Source: Methanocellaceae archaeon UBA148
GTDB taxonomy: Archaea; Halobacteriota; UBA148
Assembly: GCA_002495885.1 (NCBI GenBank)
Contig: DAHG01000066.1
Location: 1-25,320, forward strand
Direction: 5' to 3'
Length of the DNA stretch: 25,320 bases
Every line of letters starts with the position of its first letter. The stretch's first letter is position 1. The position numbers and the translations under genes are program-made. The notes under the pieces are model-generated. The model was not told the DNA's origin. It saw only the letters and a list, made by a program, of their open reading frames with translations, and ran no database searches. This document shows positions 15,223-22,470 of this stretch, one piece after another.

Positions 15223-15828
15223 ATGGTCTACTGTGAAATATGCGGCGCAGAAATCAAAGGACAGTTACATACAATCAAAATAGAGCGATCCAACCTAAAT
15301 GCATGTGATAAATGTGTACAGCACGAAAAGGCTCCAACCTACGGAGACCCAAGACCTTCTGAAAACCAAGCTGTACTTTCGGATGTCGCCAAGAGACCCC
15401 CTCCTTTTGGGCTCGGGGGCGTTAGTAGTGTGCGCAGGGGGGCAGATGATCAGCGTAGGTTGCTTCGCGGAAAAGATGCCCACGTTAAAAAAATCAGAAG
15501 AAACAGAGTTGCATATGACCGACTTGTTGAAGAATTAGTCCCAGATTTTTATAAAATAGTCAGCAGGGCACGTCAAGCTCATGGTTGGACTCAAGAAGAG
15601 TTTGCATCTATGATAAGAGAGAAGTCATCACTGATAAGTAAAATAGAGTGTGGCGACATGATGCCAGAAGATGATGTGCGAAAGAAACTGGAGCACACTC
15701 TGGGCATCAAGCTAACTGAACGAGTCTTGGAACCTAAGCTGGACACACAGGATCAAAAAGAACTTACGTTTGGAGAGATCGCTGTGATCAAGCATAAAAA
15801 AACTGTGATCAAGCGTAAAAAAAGATAG
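15223..15828 (+). CDS. mbf1: Archaeal multiprotein bridging factor 1 (aMBF1)
   Basis: aMBF1 is a zinc-ribbon plus helix-turn-helix protein. The eukaryotic homologue bridges activators and TBP and also works on stalled ribosomes, while the archaeal protein binds the small ribosomal subunit. The 201-residue product from ATG 15223 has C4, C7, C28 and C31 (CEIC, CDKC), a flexible Pro/Gly/Arg-rich linker (40-95) and a Cro-like HTH (about 117-172: ARQAHGWTQEEFASMIREKS, SLISKIECGDMMPEDD). The last residues form a duplicated basic tail (VIKHKKTVIKRKKR), encoded by a 21-bp tandem repeat. The frame is open to 15202, but that extension overlaps the promoter. Confidence 0.94.
   Translation: MVYCEICGAEIKGQLHTIKIERSNLNACDKCVQHEKAPTYGDPRPSENQAVLSDVAKRPPPFGLGGVSSVRRGADDQRRLLRGKDAHVKKIRRNRVAYDRLVEELVPDFYKIVSRARQAHGWTQEEFASMIREKSSLISKIECGDMMPEDDVRKKLEHTLGIKLTERVLEPKLDTQDQKELTFGEIAVIKHKKTVIKRKKR
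15782..15823 (+). repeat. 21-bp tandem duplication at the 3' end of aMBF1
   Basis: Two adjacent 21-nt units (15782-15802 and 15803-15823) differ at one position. They encode the 7-residue repeat (A/T)VIK(H/R)KK. The A7 run in each unit makes slippage a likely origin. Confidence 0.8.
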
Positions 15829-15874
15829 CAGAGAAGGTACGTGCACCCCTCCCTCGCGCCTACCAGTGGAAAAA

Positions 15875-16429
15875 TTAAATCAGAAATACGGCAGCAGTCA
15901 CTACAGTCGTCCACGAGCCGTTTTTGCCTCCAATGGCAGATTGGGTTATATTTTTCGTTCGGACTATTTTACCACTAATTTTCCAGATCTCTCTCTTCTC
16001 ATCATAACTAACATTTGGGTCAAATTCAACGCCCAGCGTGGATGCCAACATCGATGCAGCTAAATCTTCTGCATAATCTCCTGCTATTTGTTCGGTCTCG
16101 CCAAAAGAATGATGCTCGCTCAAATATCCATATGCCTTTCGATCTGAGGGTATTGCACATCCAACCGATGCGGCAATTAGTCGATTATGCTCATTTGTTG
16201 TATTCTGTGCCATTACACAAAATACGATTTGTCCTGGTTCTAGTCCGCATAAATATTGGGTTCTTGGGACTATTTTACAGCCCGGCGGAAAAATGCTTGA
16301 AACAGTAACAAGATTATATTTTTCTATCTTGGCTTCTCTTAGGGCCAACTCGTAGGAGCTTAACTTTTCTGTATGCCTCCCGACACCTCTCGTAAAAAAC
16401 ATCATCTTGGGAACTAATGGCGTATTCAT
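15875..16429 (-). CDS. pdaD: Pyruvoyl-dependent arginine decarboxylase
   Basis: This enzyme decarboxylates arginine to agmatine, the first step of polyamine and agmatidine formation in archaea. It matures by self-cleavage between two serines, the second of which becomes the pyruvoyl cofactor. The 184-residue protein shows the site at S44/S45 in VTVSSIFPPG and the family signatures GLEPGQIVFCVMAQN and EHHSFGETEQIAGDYAEDLA. The SD GAGGTGA (16433-16439) is well placed before the ATG. A minus-strand TATA (CTATATGTAT, 16468-16477) lies next to a cluster of 11-bp repeats shared with the divergent phosphorylase operon. Confidence 0.94.
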   Translation of the reverse strand: MNTPLVPKMMFFTRGVGRHTEKLSSYELALREAKIEKYNLVTVSSIFPPGCKIVPRTQYLCGLEPGQIVFCVMAQNTTNEHNRLIAASVGCAIPSDRKAYGYLSEHHSFGETEQIAGDYAEDLAASMLASTLGVEFDPNVSYDEKREIWKISGKIVRTKNITQSAIGGKNGSWTTVVTAAVFLI

Positions 16430-16467
16430 TTGTCACCTCTCTTGCAGAACTTATACTTAAATGTAAC

Positions 16468-16572
16468 ATACATATAGGCTTTGCACAAAAAGTGCCTTTT
16501 GCACAAAAAGTCCGAAGTCTGCACAATAAGTCCCAAAAAATAGCTACTTTTTGTGCAAGGCTATACATATAC
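16468..16572. promoter_or_regulatory. Divergent promoter region with four 11-bp operator-like elements
   Basis: Three direct copies, GCACAAAAAGT (16483-16493), GCACAAAAAGT (16501-16511) and GCACAATAAGT (16521-16531), are followed by one inverted copy, ACTTTTTGTGC (16546-16556). The direct copies are spaced 18 and 20 bp apart. The outer copies form a 13-bp perfect inverted repeat with TTGCACAAAAAGT. The cluster is bracketed by a minus-strand TATA (16468-16477) for arginine decarboxylase and a plus-strand TATA-like CTATACATATAC (about 16560-16572) for the phosphorylase operon. This is a strong pattern for binding of a regulator to both promoters. The regulator is unknown. Confidence 0.65.
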
Positions 16573-16691
16573 ACTTAAAATTATTTTTTCATCTCCTAGA
16601 TAAAAATTTTTGAAATAAATTGCTATATTTGACGATAAAAGATATACAGCTATATACCCATGCATATGACATTAGTACAGGAATTGATGGA

Positions 16692-17490
16692 ATGGCTGGA
16701 ATGGAATTAAGACAGTATCATATCGATTGTTGTCAAGGAGATGTAGCACGGTATGTTTTGCTGCCTGGTGATCCTGCACGCATATTAACCATCTCTAAAT
16801 TATGGGATAGCTTTCGAGAGGTGGCGAGACACAGAGAATATAGCACCAACACAGGGGTGTACAAAGGAGTGCCCATTAGCGCCGTCTCCACTGGAATCGG
16901 TAGCCCCTCTGCTGGAATTGCAGTAGAGGAGTTGGCAAGAATTGGCGCGGACACGATGATAAGAGTTGGAAGTTGTGGTGCGATTCAGCCAAATATCAAT
17001 TGTGGTGATCTTGTGATGTCAACTGGGGCAGTACGCCACAAGGGAACTAGTAAACAATACGTATGCTCGGAATATCCAGCTGTTGCAAGCTATGAAGTCG
17101 TGTTGTCACTGATAGAGACAGCAGAAATCTTAGAATGTACATACCATGTGGGAATTACCGCATCGACGGACTCTTTCTATTGCGGGCAAGGAAGAGTTGG
17201 GTTCAGTGGACATAAATCAAGCATGACAGATAATCTGATGTCAGATCTTCAGGAGAACAGGTGTGCTTAACTTAGAAATGGAGACAGCAGCTATCTTCAC
17301 GTTAGCAAACCTATTCGGGCTCAGGGCTGGATCCATTTGTACGGTGTTCGCAGTTAGCCCAGACAAGTTTGAGTTGAAGGGAGAGCAAGATACAGCTCAA
17401 GTTGCTAGTGAGGCAGTTAAGATACTCAGTGAATGGGACGTAAAGAAAGAAAGACGCGATAAGAAATATTGGTATCCTTCTTTGAGATGA
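16692..17490 (+). CDS. udp: Uridine phosphorylase-like nucleoside phosphorylase, frameshifted
   Basis: This is a member of the PNP/UDP family, which cleaves nucleosides with phosphate to base and ribose-1-phosphate. The first part (to about 17255) shows GDVARYVLLPGDPARI, STGIGSPSAGIAVEELARIGADT and RVGSCGAIQPNI. The frame then breaks (stop at 17268-17270), and the next frame resumes with VLNLEMETAAIFTLANLFGLRAG, the conserved EMETA ribose-binding motif, to a stop at 17488-17490. One extra base in 17251-17263 explains the break. Possible starts are ATG 16692, ATG 16701 (MELRQYHI) or ATG 16620. The family usually starts just before the YHI segment, favouring 16692 or 16701. It lies 4 nt upstream of the methylthio-nucleoside phosphorylase gene. 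Confidence 0.82.
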
Positions 17491-17494
17491 TCAT

Positions 17495-18265
17495 ATGAGA
17501 ATTGCCATAATAGGTGGAAGCGGTGTTTATGATATTACATTGCTTGAGTCAAGAGAAGAAATCATCAAGACGGAATATGGTGCTGCCAATGTAACGATGG
17601 GGCAGTATGGGGGCAAGGAGATCGTATTTCTTGCAAGGCATGGCAAAGGTCATGTGATACCCCCTCATAAGATCAATCACCGAGCTAATATTGCTGCACT
17701 GAAAGCCATGGGAGTCGAAAGGATTATTGGAACGACTGCTGTGGGAGGCATAAATTCTAGCATGAAAATGGGTGATTTCATATTACTGGATCAATTTCTG
17801 GATTTTACGAAGCAAACTCTGACGTTTCATGATGAAGAGGTTGCACATATTGAAATGACAAATCCCTATTGTCTGGAGCTTAGGAAAATCATCCTGCAAG
17901 CATCAAAAGCACTGGAAATGAGCTTGCATGAAAAAGGAACCTATGTCTGCGTCGAAGGTCCACGATTTGAAACTAGTGCGGAGATACAAATGTTTGCACT
18001 TCTTGGAGGGGATGTTGTGGGAATGACAGTCGCCAAAGAGTGCATCTTGGCTAGGGAAGTCGGAATCTGTTATGCTGCCATAGCACTGGTTGCAAACCCA
18101 GCAGCAGGCATCTCATATGAAGAGCCGGGAATTCGCCAGATAATCTCTTTTGTAGGGTCTAAACAGGAACGGCTCAACAAAATTCTCAGGAAGACCCTTT
18201 CAATTTTACCAGAAGAGAGAAGTTGTGAATGTGGGGCTAAACCCGATGGGGCATATATATGTTGA
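17495..18265 (+). CDS. Methylthioadenosine/methylthioinosine phosphorylase
   Basis: The enzyme cleaves 5'-methylthio-nucleosides, by-products of polyamine synthesis and other SAM reactions, to base and 5-methylthioribose-1-phosphate. The 256-residue product shows the phosphate-binding GGSGVYD (7-13), RHGKGHVIPPHKINHRANI, GTTAVGGI, VEGPRFETSAEI and GGDVVGMT. The C-terminal base-contact segment reads VANPAAGIS. Adenosine-specific family members carry Asp in this region, and an Asn fits a 6-oxopurine substrate such as methylthioinosine, as in methanogen homologues. That assignment is inference. It is the second gene of the operon and faces arginine decarboxylase across a shared regulatory region. 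Confidence 0.9.
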   Translation: MRIAIIGGSGVYDITLLESREEIIKTEYGAANVTMGQYGGKEIVFLARHGKGHVIPPHKINHRANIAALKAMGVERIIGTTAVGGINSSMKMGDFILLDQFLDFTKQTLTFHDEEVAHIEMTNPYCLELRKIILQASKALEMSLHEKGTYVCVEGPRFETSAEIQMFALLGGDVVGMTVAKECILAREVGICYAAIALVANPAAGISYEEPGIRQIISFVGSKQERLNKILRKTLSILPEERSCECGAKPDGAYIC

Positions 18266-18297
18266 TGTTGAGCAAGATGGTAGAAATTTATGAACTC

Positions 18298-18304
18298 TTT
18301 TTTT
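18298..18304 (+). terminator. T7 tract after the phosphorylase operon
   Basis: Seven consecutive T lie about 33 nt after the phosphorylase stop, before the convergent tRNA gene. This matches intrinsic archaeal termination at oligo-T. Confidence 0.45.
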
Positions 18305-18345
18305 AGTTATACAATAATGCACTAAAGGAATATTAGCTCTTCGAA

Positions 18346-18417
18346 TGCGGCTGCCGGGATTTGAACCCGGGTTCTGAGCTTGGGAAGCTCATGTCATAAC
18401 CACTAAACCACAGCCGC
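18346..18417 (-). tRNA. tRNA-Gly(CCC)
   Basis: Read on the minus strand: acceptor GCGGCTG/CAGCCGC, D stem GTT/GAC, anticodon stem TGAGC/GCTCA, loop TTCCCAA with anticodon CCC, variable GAAC, T arm CCGGG-TTCAAAT-CCCGG and discriminator A at 18346. The total is 72 nt, with no intron and no encoded CCA. The T arm is identical to that of tRNA-Gly(TCC) at 1951. An A/T-rich stretch at about 18447-18462 could be its TATA box. Confidence 0.95.
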
Positions 18418-18468
18418 ATTAGAGAATACTATGTTATGTTTATCACACTATTTATTTAACTATGTTAA

Positions 18469-19170
18469 CTATTCCTTTTTTTCAGTAAGATCAAACTCAG
18501 ACTTTCCACCTACCTTAGCCCCTTCAAACTGGGCACCTTCACCTATCTCGGCTCCTCTGAACCAGGCATTTCCGCCTATCTTAGCCATTCTGAACCAAAC
18601 ATTTCTACCTATTTTGGCTGCCTCAAAACAAGCATTTCCGCCTATCTTGGCCCCTCTGAACCAGGCATTTCCGCCTATCTTGGCTCCTCTGAACCAGGCA
18701 TTTCCGCCTATCCCAGTCCCTCCAAACCAGGCATTTCCGCCTATCCCAGTCCCTCCAAACCAGGCATTTCCGCCTATCTTGCCTTCCCCAAACAAAGCAC
18801 TCCCGCCTATCTCAGCCCTTACAAACAAAGCACTCCCGCCTATCTCAGCCCATCTGAACCAAGCATGTTTCCCTATTTCAACTCTCTCAAACAAAGCATC
18901 CTTTCTAATGACGGCATGATTAAAATCTAGGGAATCTCTAATCTTCATCCCCGAAAAATTGACTTCGAGCAATCTCGCACCTTCAAAGTTGAAATCTCCC
19001 TTGCTTACCTTTTCTTCGACTTTCAGATTTTTTGCTTCGTTTATTTCCCTGAATTCTTCACTTGATTCGTCTTCTGGGAGATCGATATGAAGTATGCAAA
19101 ACTCAGAATTCTGCCAAGGCGTTTCATCACAACTATTCCCATTACAAAATTGATGCCTGCATGTTTTCAT
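18469..19170 (-). CDS. Pentapeptide-like repeat protein with N-terminal Cys motif
   Basis: The 233-residue protein has three parts. Residues 1-30 hold a Cys/His-rich motif (CRHQFCNGNSC, then FCILH) that probably binds zinc, as in many methanogen pentapeptide proteins. Residues 30-60 are acidic. From about 64 on, roughly twelve units of 11 residues follow, with consensus KIGGNAWFRGA (Phe and small residues at fixed places), resembling the Pentapeptide_3 type of right-handed beta-helix. Signal peptide and TM helices are absent, so it is probably cytosolic. An SD (AGGGGTGA) precedes the ATG. The function is unknown. Such proteins can be protein-protein platforms or DNA mimics. Confidence 0.82.
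   Translation of the reverse strand: MKTCRHQFCNGNSCDETPWQNSEFCILHIDLPEDESSEEFREINEAKNLKVEEKVSKGDFNFEGARLLEVNFSGMKIRDSLDFNHAVIRKDALFERVEIGKHAWFRWAEIGGSALFVRAEIGGSALFGEGKIGGNAWFGGTGIGGNAWFGGTGIGGNAWFRGAKIGGNAWFRGAKIGGNACFEAAKIGRNVWFRMAKIGGNAWFRGAEIGEGAQFEGAKVGGKSEFDLTEKKE
18535..18905 (-). repeat. 33-bp tandem repeats encoding 11-residue units
   Basis: About eleven 33-bp units are visible. Two adjacent ones (18694-18726 and 18727-18759) are identical, and the match continues 19 nt into the next unit. The near-identity in the middle and divergence at both ends suggest unit duplication by slippage or unequal recombination. The repeats follow the codon frame of the minus-strand protein. Confidence 0.85.
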
Positions 19171-19275
19171 TTTATCACCCCTAAATTTGTATGTATCGAA
19201 AAGCGATAAATTGCTAACTTAATATATCTCATAATTAGCATATATGAAATAGTTTTCATCTCAACAGTGGCAGTT

Positions 19276-19287
19276 TTTATATCTAAA
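19276..19287 (+). promoter_or_regulatory. TATA-like box for the DUF434-type gene
   Basis: TTTATATCTAAA lies about 25 nt upstream of ATG 19306 and would give an essentially leaderless transcript. This supports the upstream start, which is needed for the full DUF434 domain. Confidence 0.4.
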
Positions 19288-19305
19288 TAAAAAAGCGGTT
19301 ATTCA

Positions 19306-19987
19306 ATGATAACGCTCACAAATCTTGAAAATCCAGCCAGAGATGTACGATTCCTACTGGATCGTGGGTTATCCTTCTACCAGTGCCATTCGATTTGTAA
19401 GTAACCACTATAAACTTTCGCTGTCAGATAGGCATTTGATAACCAGGGCCGTGCTACCCTCAGGTATTGCACAAAAACGGAGAGATAAGCTGATAACATG
19501 CAATGAAACGAAGGGCTCAGAACTCCTCATAGACGGATACAATGTCTTAATCACTATGGAAAGATTGTTAGATCGAGAGATCGTTTTATGTGATGATGGT
19601 TTTATCAGAGATATAAAAGGTGTTTTTGGGAAATATAAAAAGACTGATGCTACTGATGTTGCTCTCACCGAGGTCTTAACCTTGCTGTCTGAAATCTCTC
19701 CATCTCTTGTTTTATTCCTCTTTGATTCAAAGGCTAGCAAGAGTGGAGAACTGGCAAGATATGTTAAAGACAAGCTAACTCAGTTCGGACTAGAGGATGA
19801 CACAGAAACGCTAAGGAGCGTTGACCACAAGCTGAAGACTTGTAATGCAATAGTAGCTACAAGTGACGGACATATCATTGACTCCGTAGATGCGGTAATT
19901 GATATACCCCAATGTGTCATGAAAATTCGCGGAATAGTTCCATTACAAATTAAATATGTCGAAAATAAACATGATGTCAAATATTAA
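19306..19987 (+). CDS. DUF434/DUF5616-type protein, frameshifted
   Basis: The first 21 codons from ATG 19306 read MITLTNLENPARDVRFLLDR. The next frame continues GYPSTSAIRFVSNHYKLSLS, DRHLITRAV, LLIDGYNVLITMERLLDRE and DDGFIRDIKGVFGKYKKTDAT to the stop at 19987. Joined at GGG (19366-19368) with one G removed, the sequence RDVRFLLDRGYPSTSAIRFV matches the DUF434 N-terminus. The C-terminal half (from about residue 75) resembles DUF5616 and has a Rossmann/PIN-like pattern with conserved Asp residues (IDGYNVL, CDDGFIRD, FLFDSKASKSGE, ATSDGHIIDS). A nuclease or RNA-related role is possible but unproven. The gene stands alone. Confidence 0.72.
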
Positions 19988-20088
19988 ATAGGACTATGTA
20001 ATCTATATAAATAAAATACGAAAAATCACGATATGCTCAAATCAATTTAAACTCCTTATAATAGGGTCCAACGATCATAAAAAACTTA

Positions 20089-20097
20089 TTATATATG
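20089..20097 (+). promoter_or_regulatory. TATA-like box for the lipoprotein gene
   Basis: TTATATATG lies about 35 nt upstream of the ATG at 20133 and would give a leader of roughly 15 nt. The stretch between 19988 and 20132 is otherwise A/T-rich with no gene. Confidence 0.4.
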
Positions 20098-20132
20098 TTT
20101 ACATCATTATATATTGAATAGGTATCAAAATC

Positions 20133-20632
20133 ATGAACGGCAAAATTGGCCTGATCTTAATATTGAGCGTGCTAACCGTAACTTTTTCAGGATGTGTCGA
20201 AGAAGGGCCAGCCATGCCCTCCCAGCCCATAGCACCAATGGTTGAGGCCGCTCTCCAACACCGACTCCAAAGCCAACACCAGCTACAACAGCAACTCCTG
20301 TACCAACTCAGACCCAACCTCCTAAAGTATCTCAGTCAGAACAAATAAAATTTTCAGGACAAGGACCAACCACCACATCAATATTTCCACTCGAAAGAGG
20401 AACGTCCATATTTAGGATGACGAATGACGGTTACTCTAATTTTACAGTTTTGCTCGTAGATACCGAGGCGATTGAATTCTGTGGCTGCTGTTATAAACAT
20501 ATAACTGCTGTTCCCGTGGATACAATTGGTCCTTTTAATGGAGTTAAAGCCGTGGCGATACTTGGGCCTGGAGATTACATTTTAGACGTAGAAGCGGAAG
20601 GCCAGTGGTCTATAATCATTGAACAGCTCTAA
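20133..20632 (+). CDS. Secreted lipoprotein with Thr/Pro linker and beta domain, frameshifted
   Basis: The N-terminus MNGKIGLILILSVLTVTFSG followed by C21 is a lipoprotein signal with lipobox FSGC. The frame then runs into a low-complexity Gln-rich reading and stops at 20346-20348. The neighbouring frame reads PTPTPKPTPATTATPVPTQT, a typical extracytoplasmic linker. It continues without interruption into FSGQGPTTTSIFPLERGTSI, FRMTNDGYSNFTVLLVD and GPGDYILDVEAEGQWSII, a beta-sandwich-like end, to the stop at 20632. One missing base in about 20246-20260 joins the two. The result would be a lipid-anchored protein of about 166 residues. CGCC in the domain could form a disulfide or bind metal. The function is unknown. 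Confidence 0.72.
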
Positions 20633-20737
20633 TTTACTACCGTATTTAGATACTAGATATCTATCAAAATAGGGAAAACAATTATCAGAAACACGTGCCA
20701 CTTTTAGCTCTTTTTAAATCAAGTTCTTGAAATATGT

Positions 20738-22144
20738 TTATTCTCTCATAATTTTCCATATGGCTAACAAGCCAACAACCATGACAACTGATATCATCAT
20801 AGTTGCAATGATCATTCTGTGATCTGCTCTAGAAATATGTAGTTCTACAATTTGGTCTGATCTCAGATTTATATGTTCCTCGTGGGATGAGACCAGAATG
20901 GTGTAATTGTAAGGTACTAACCCAAAGAACGTGATGTAATCCCCAGAGGCAGATGCCACGGAGACATCTCCTTTTTGTAATACCACCACCTCTGTTGGCG
21001 AACCCACTATAACCCGTAAATTCGCGTACTCCTTGACAGGAATGATATCCCCATCAGAGCATGGCAGTACCTCCATTATGTCCAGTCCACTGAGCAGCGT
21101 CGGCGCTACATCCTCCTGCCCATAGATTCCACTTATAATGTCTTTTCGTATGTTCGGTCCGTTTATAATCAGAGGAACTCGCTGAGTTTCGAGGGTTTTT
21201 GCATATTTCTCAGAGGCGTGTCCTCCAACTTCTCTGCCTATTTCTGTACGATCAAAGGCCATCCCATGGTCTGCTTTGATGATGAATATTAGATTACTTT
21301 CCGAGCAAGTTTTATACAGACCGTAAATATCCCTATCTAACCCTTCAATCACATACAAATACTGTTCTGACCCAAAATAATGGCCAGCCAAGTCCACTGC
21401 ACCCACGTTCACAGTCAACAAGAACTTCTGGTCTGGATGATTTTCGCACATGAAACTTGCAATTGCATCCGATGCACCTATAGCCCATTCATTGTAGGCT
21501 ATATATCGCTCAACGCCCTCTTTCTCCTCAAGAAGCGAATTATTTTGCCATTCCTGCATCAGCTCTACCACATCGTTCGGGCAGGAAAGCTTATAATCCA
21601 AGGCTATTAAAGGCTCTCTAATCGAGTGAGATGCATCGAAAAGTATCGCATCTTGTTCAGCGCGCATCTCCTCAAAGTCACCCTTTTGCATCACCGCCAT
21701 GCAAATGTAATCGTGTTTTCTAACGACATCGAAAATCGTTATCATTTCTCCTACAGTATCCTCGTTTGCTTTGGAATATCCAGTAGTGAGTACTGAGTGG
21801 CCTGGAGTGGTGCTGGGCTGTGGTGCCCTGACATCTAAAACACGTGTTCCACTTTCTGAGATCGATATGATATTACTTAGGTTCGCTTTCCCTAATTCAT
21901 TTCCATCTAGATCATATGGAACGAATTCCGGATAGATGTAGGATGATCCCATGCCATCGACGATCAATAGGACGGCACCATTTGGGCTATGAACCGGATT
22001 GACGAATACATCGATGGCGGATGCATTTGATAGTAGAAGGATAAGTCCTGTAAGGATTAGTGCTATAATGATAGTTATATGATGTTCATTCTTTTTTAAC
22101 TTCTTTACAAGACATTCTAACCGTTCCACTACTTTCAGCCTCAT
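20738..22144 (-). CDS. Membrane-anchored alkaline-phosphatase-superfamily hydrolase
   Basis: The 468-residue protein has an N-terminal TM helix (about 23-42), a large extracytoplasmic domain and a C-terminal TM helix (about 443-464) with a short cytosolic tail. The catalytic domain shows the two-metal pattern of the superfamily: VDGMG (D63), the nucleophile region STTPGHSVLTTGY (T113 likely), VGAVDLAGHYFG, IIKADHGM and GGHASEK. These fit a phosphodiesterase, nucleotide pyrophosphatase or sulfatase-like enzyme. The substrate cannot be told. After the catalytic part, a beta-rich segment (about 370-440) resembles a small Ig-like domain. It stands alone between convergent and divergent neighbours. 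Confidence 0.85.
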   Translation of the reverse strand: MRLKVVERLECLVKKLKKNEHHITIIIALILTGLILLLSNASAIDVFVNPVHSPNGAVLLIVDGMGSSYIYPEFVPYDLDGNELGKANLSNIISISESGTRVLDVRAPQPSTTPGHSVLTTGYSKANEDTVGEMITIFDVVRKHDYICMAVMQKGDFEEMRAEQDAILFDASHSIREPLIALDYKLSCPNDVVELMQEWQNNSLLEEKEGVERYIAYNEWAIGASDAIASFMCENHPDQKFLLTVNVGAVDLAGHYFGSEQYLYVIEGLDRDIYGLYKTCSESNLIFIIKADHGMAFDRTEIGREVGGHASEKYAKTLETQRVPLIINGPNIRKDIISGIYGQEDVAPTLLSGLDIMEVLPCSDGDIIPVKEYANLRVIVGSPTEVVVLQKGDVSVASASGDYITFFGLVPYNYTILVSSHEEHINLRSDQIVELHISRADHRMIIATMMISVVMVVGLLAIWKIMRE

Positions 22145-22470
22145 ATTTTTTCATTACATTGTTTATCTTTAGCTCGCTCCTGAACTATAATGCATGGCAT
22201 ATATTTTTCGACAATAAGGAATTCAATGGTGTGTTATTATTTATCAATGCAGCTGGTATTATCAATGTCGCCAATGAAAAATGGCAAGGCTTTGAACTTC
22301 CTGAGCAAATTCTGTATGTTACTTACTACGATCAAACTCTCTAAAGATTTCTTTAATTGCTCATATGTTCTCAAGGCGATCCTTTAATTCCAATAATTGC
22401 CTTTGGATTTTTATTATTTACTAACCCTACCCACCCAAAAATGATTTATGGGGATTCTTACATTAAAAGC
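22145..22470. other. 326-bp gap between the hydrolase and DUF89 genes
   Basis: This A/T-rich stretch contains no convincing gene. A 61-codon frame at 22159-22344 has no recognisable domain and no SD. It must hold the minus-strand hydrolase promoter (a TATAAT-like stretch near 22188) and the plus-strand DUF89 promoter (A/T-rich, about 22436-22450). No tRNA or clear hairpin was seen. Confidence 0.4.

Noticed and set aside
18535..18905. 33-bp repeats as a possible CRISPR array
   Set aside because: The units are directly adjacent, without unique spacers, keep codon phase and encode a protein repeat. No cas genes are present.
18431..18919. Plus-strand frame of 162 codons rich in Pro and Ala repeats
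   Set aside because: It is the antisense image of the 33-bp repeats of the minus-strand protein. It has no start signal, and the minus-strand frame has an SD, a Cys motif and a family pattern.
22159..22344. 61-codon frame in the gap before DUF89
   Set aside because: No SD, no domain and ordinary A/T-rich composition. It is likely a chance frame.
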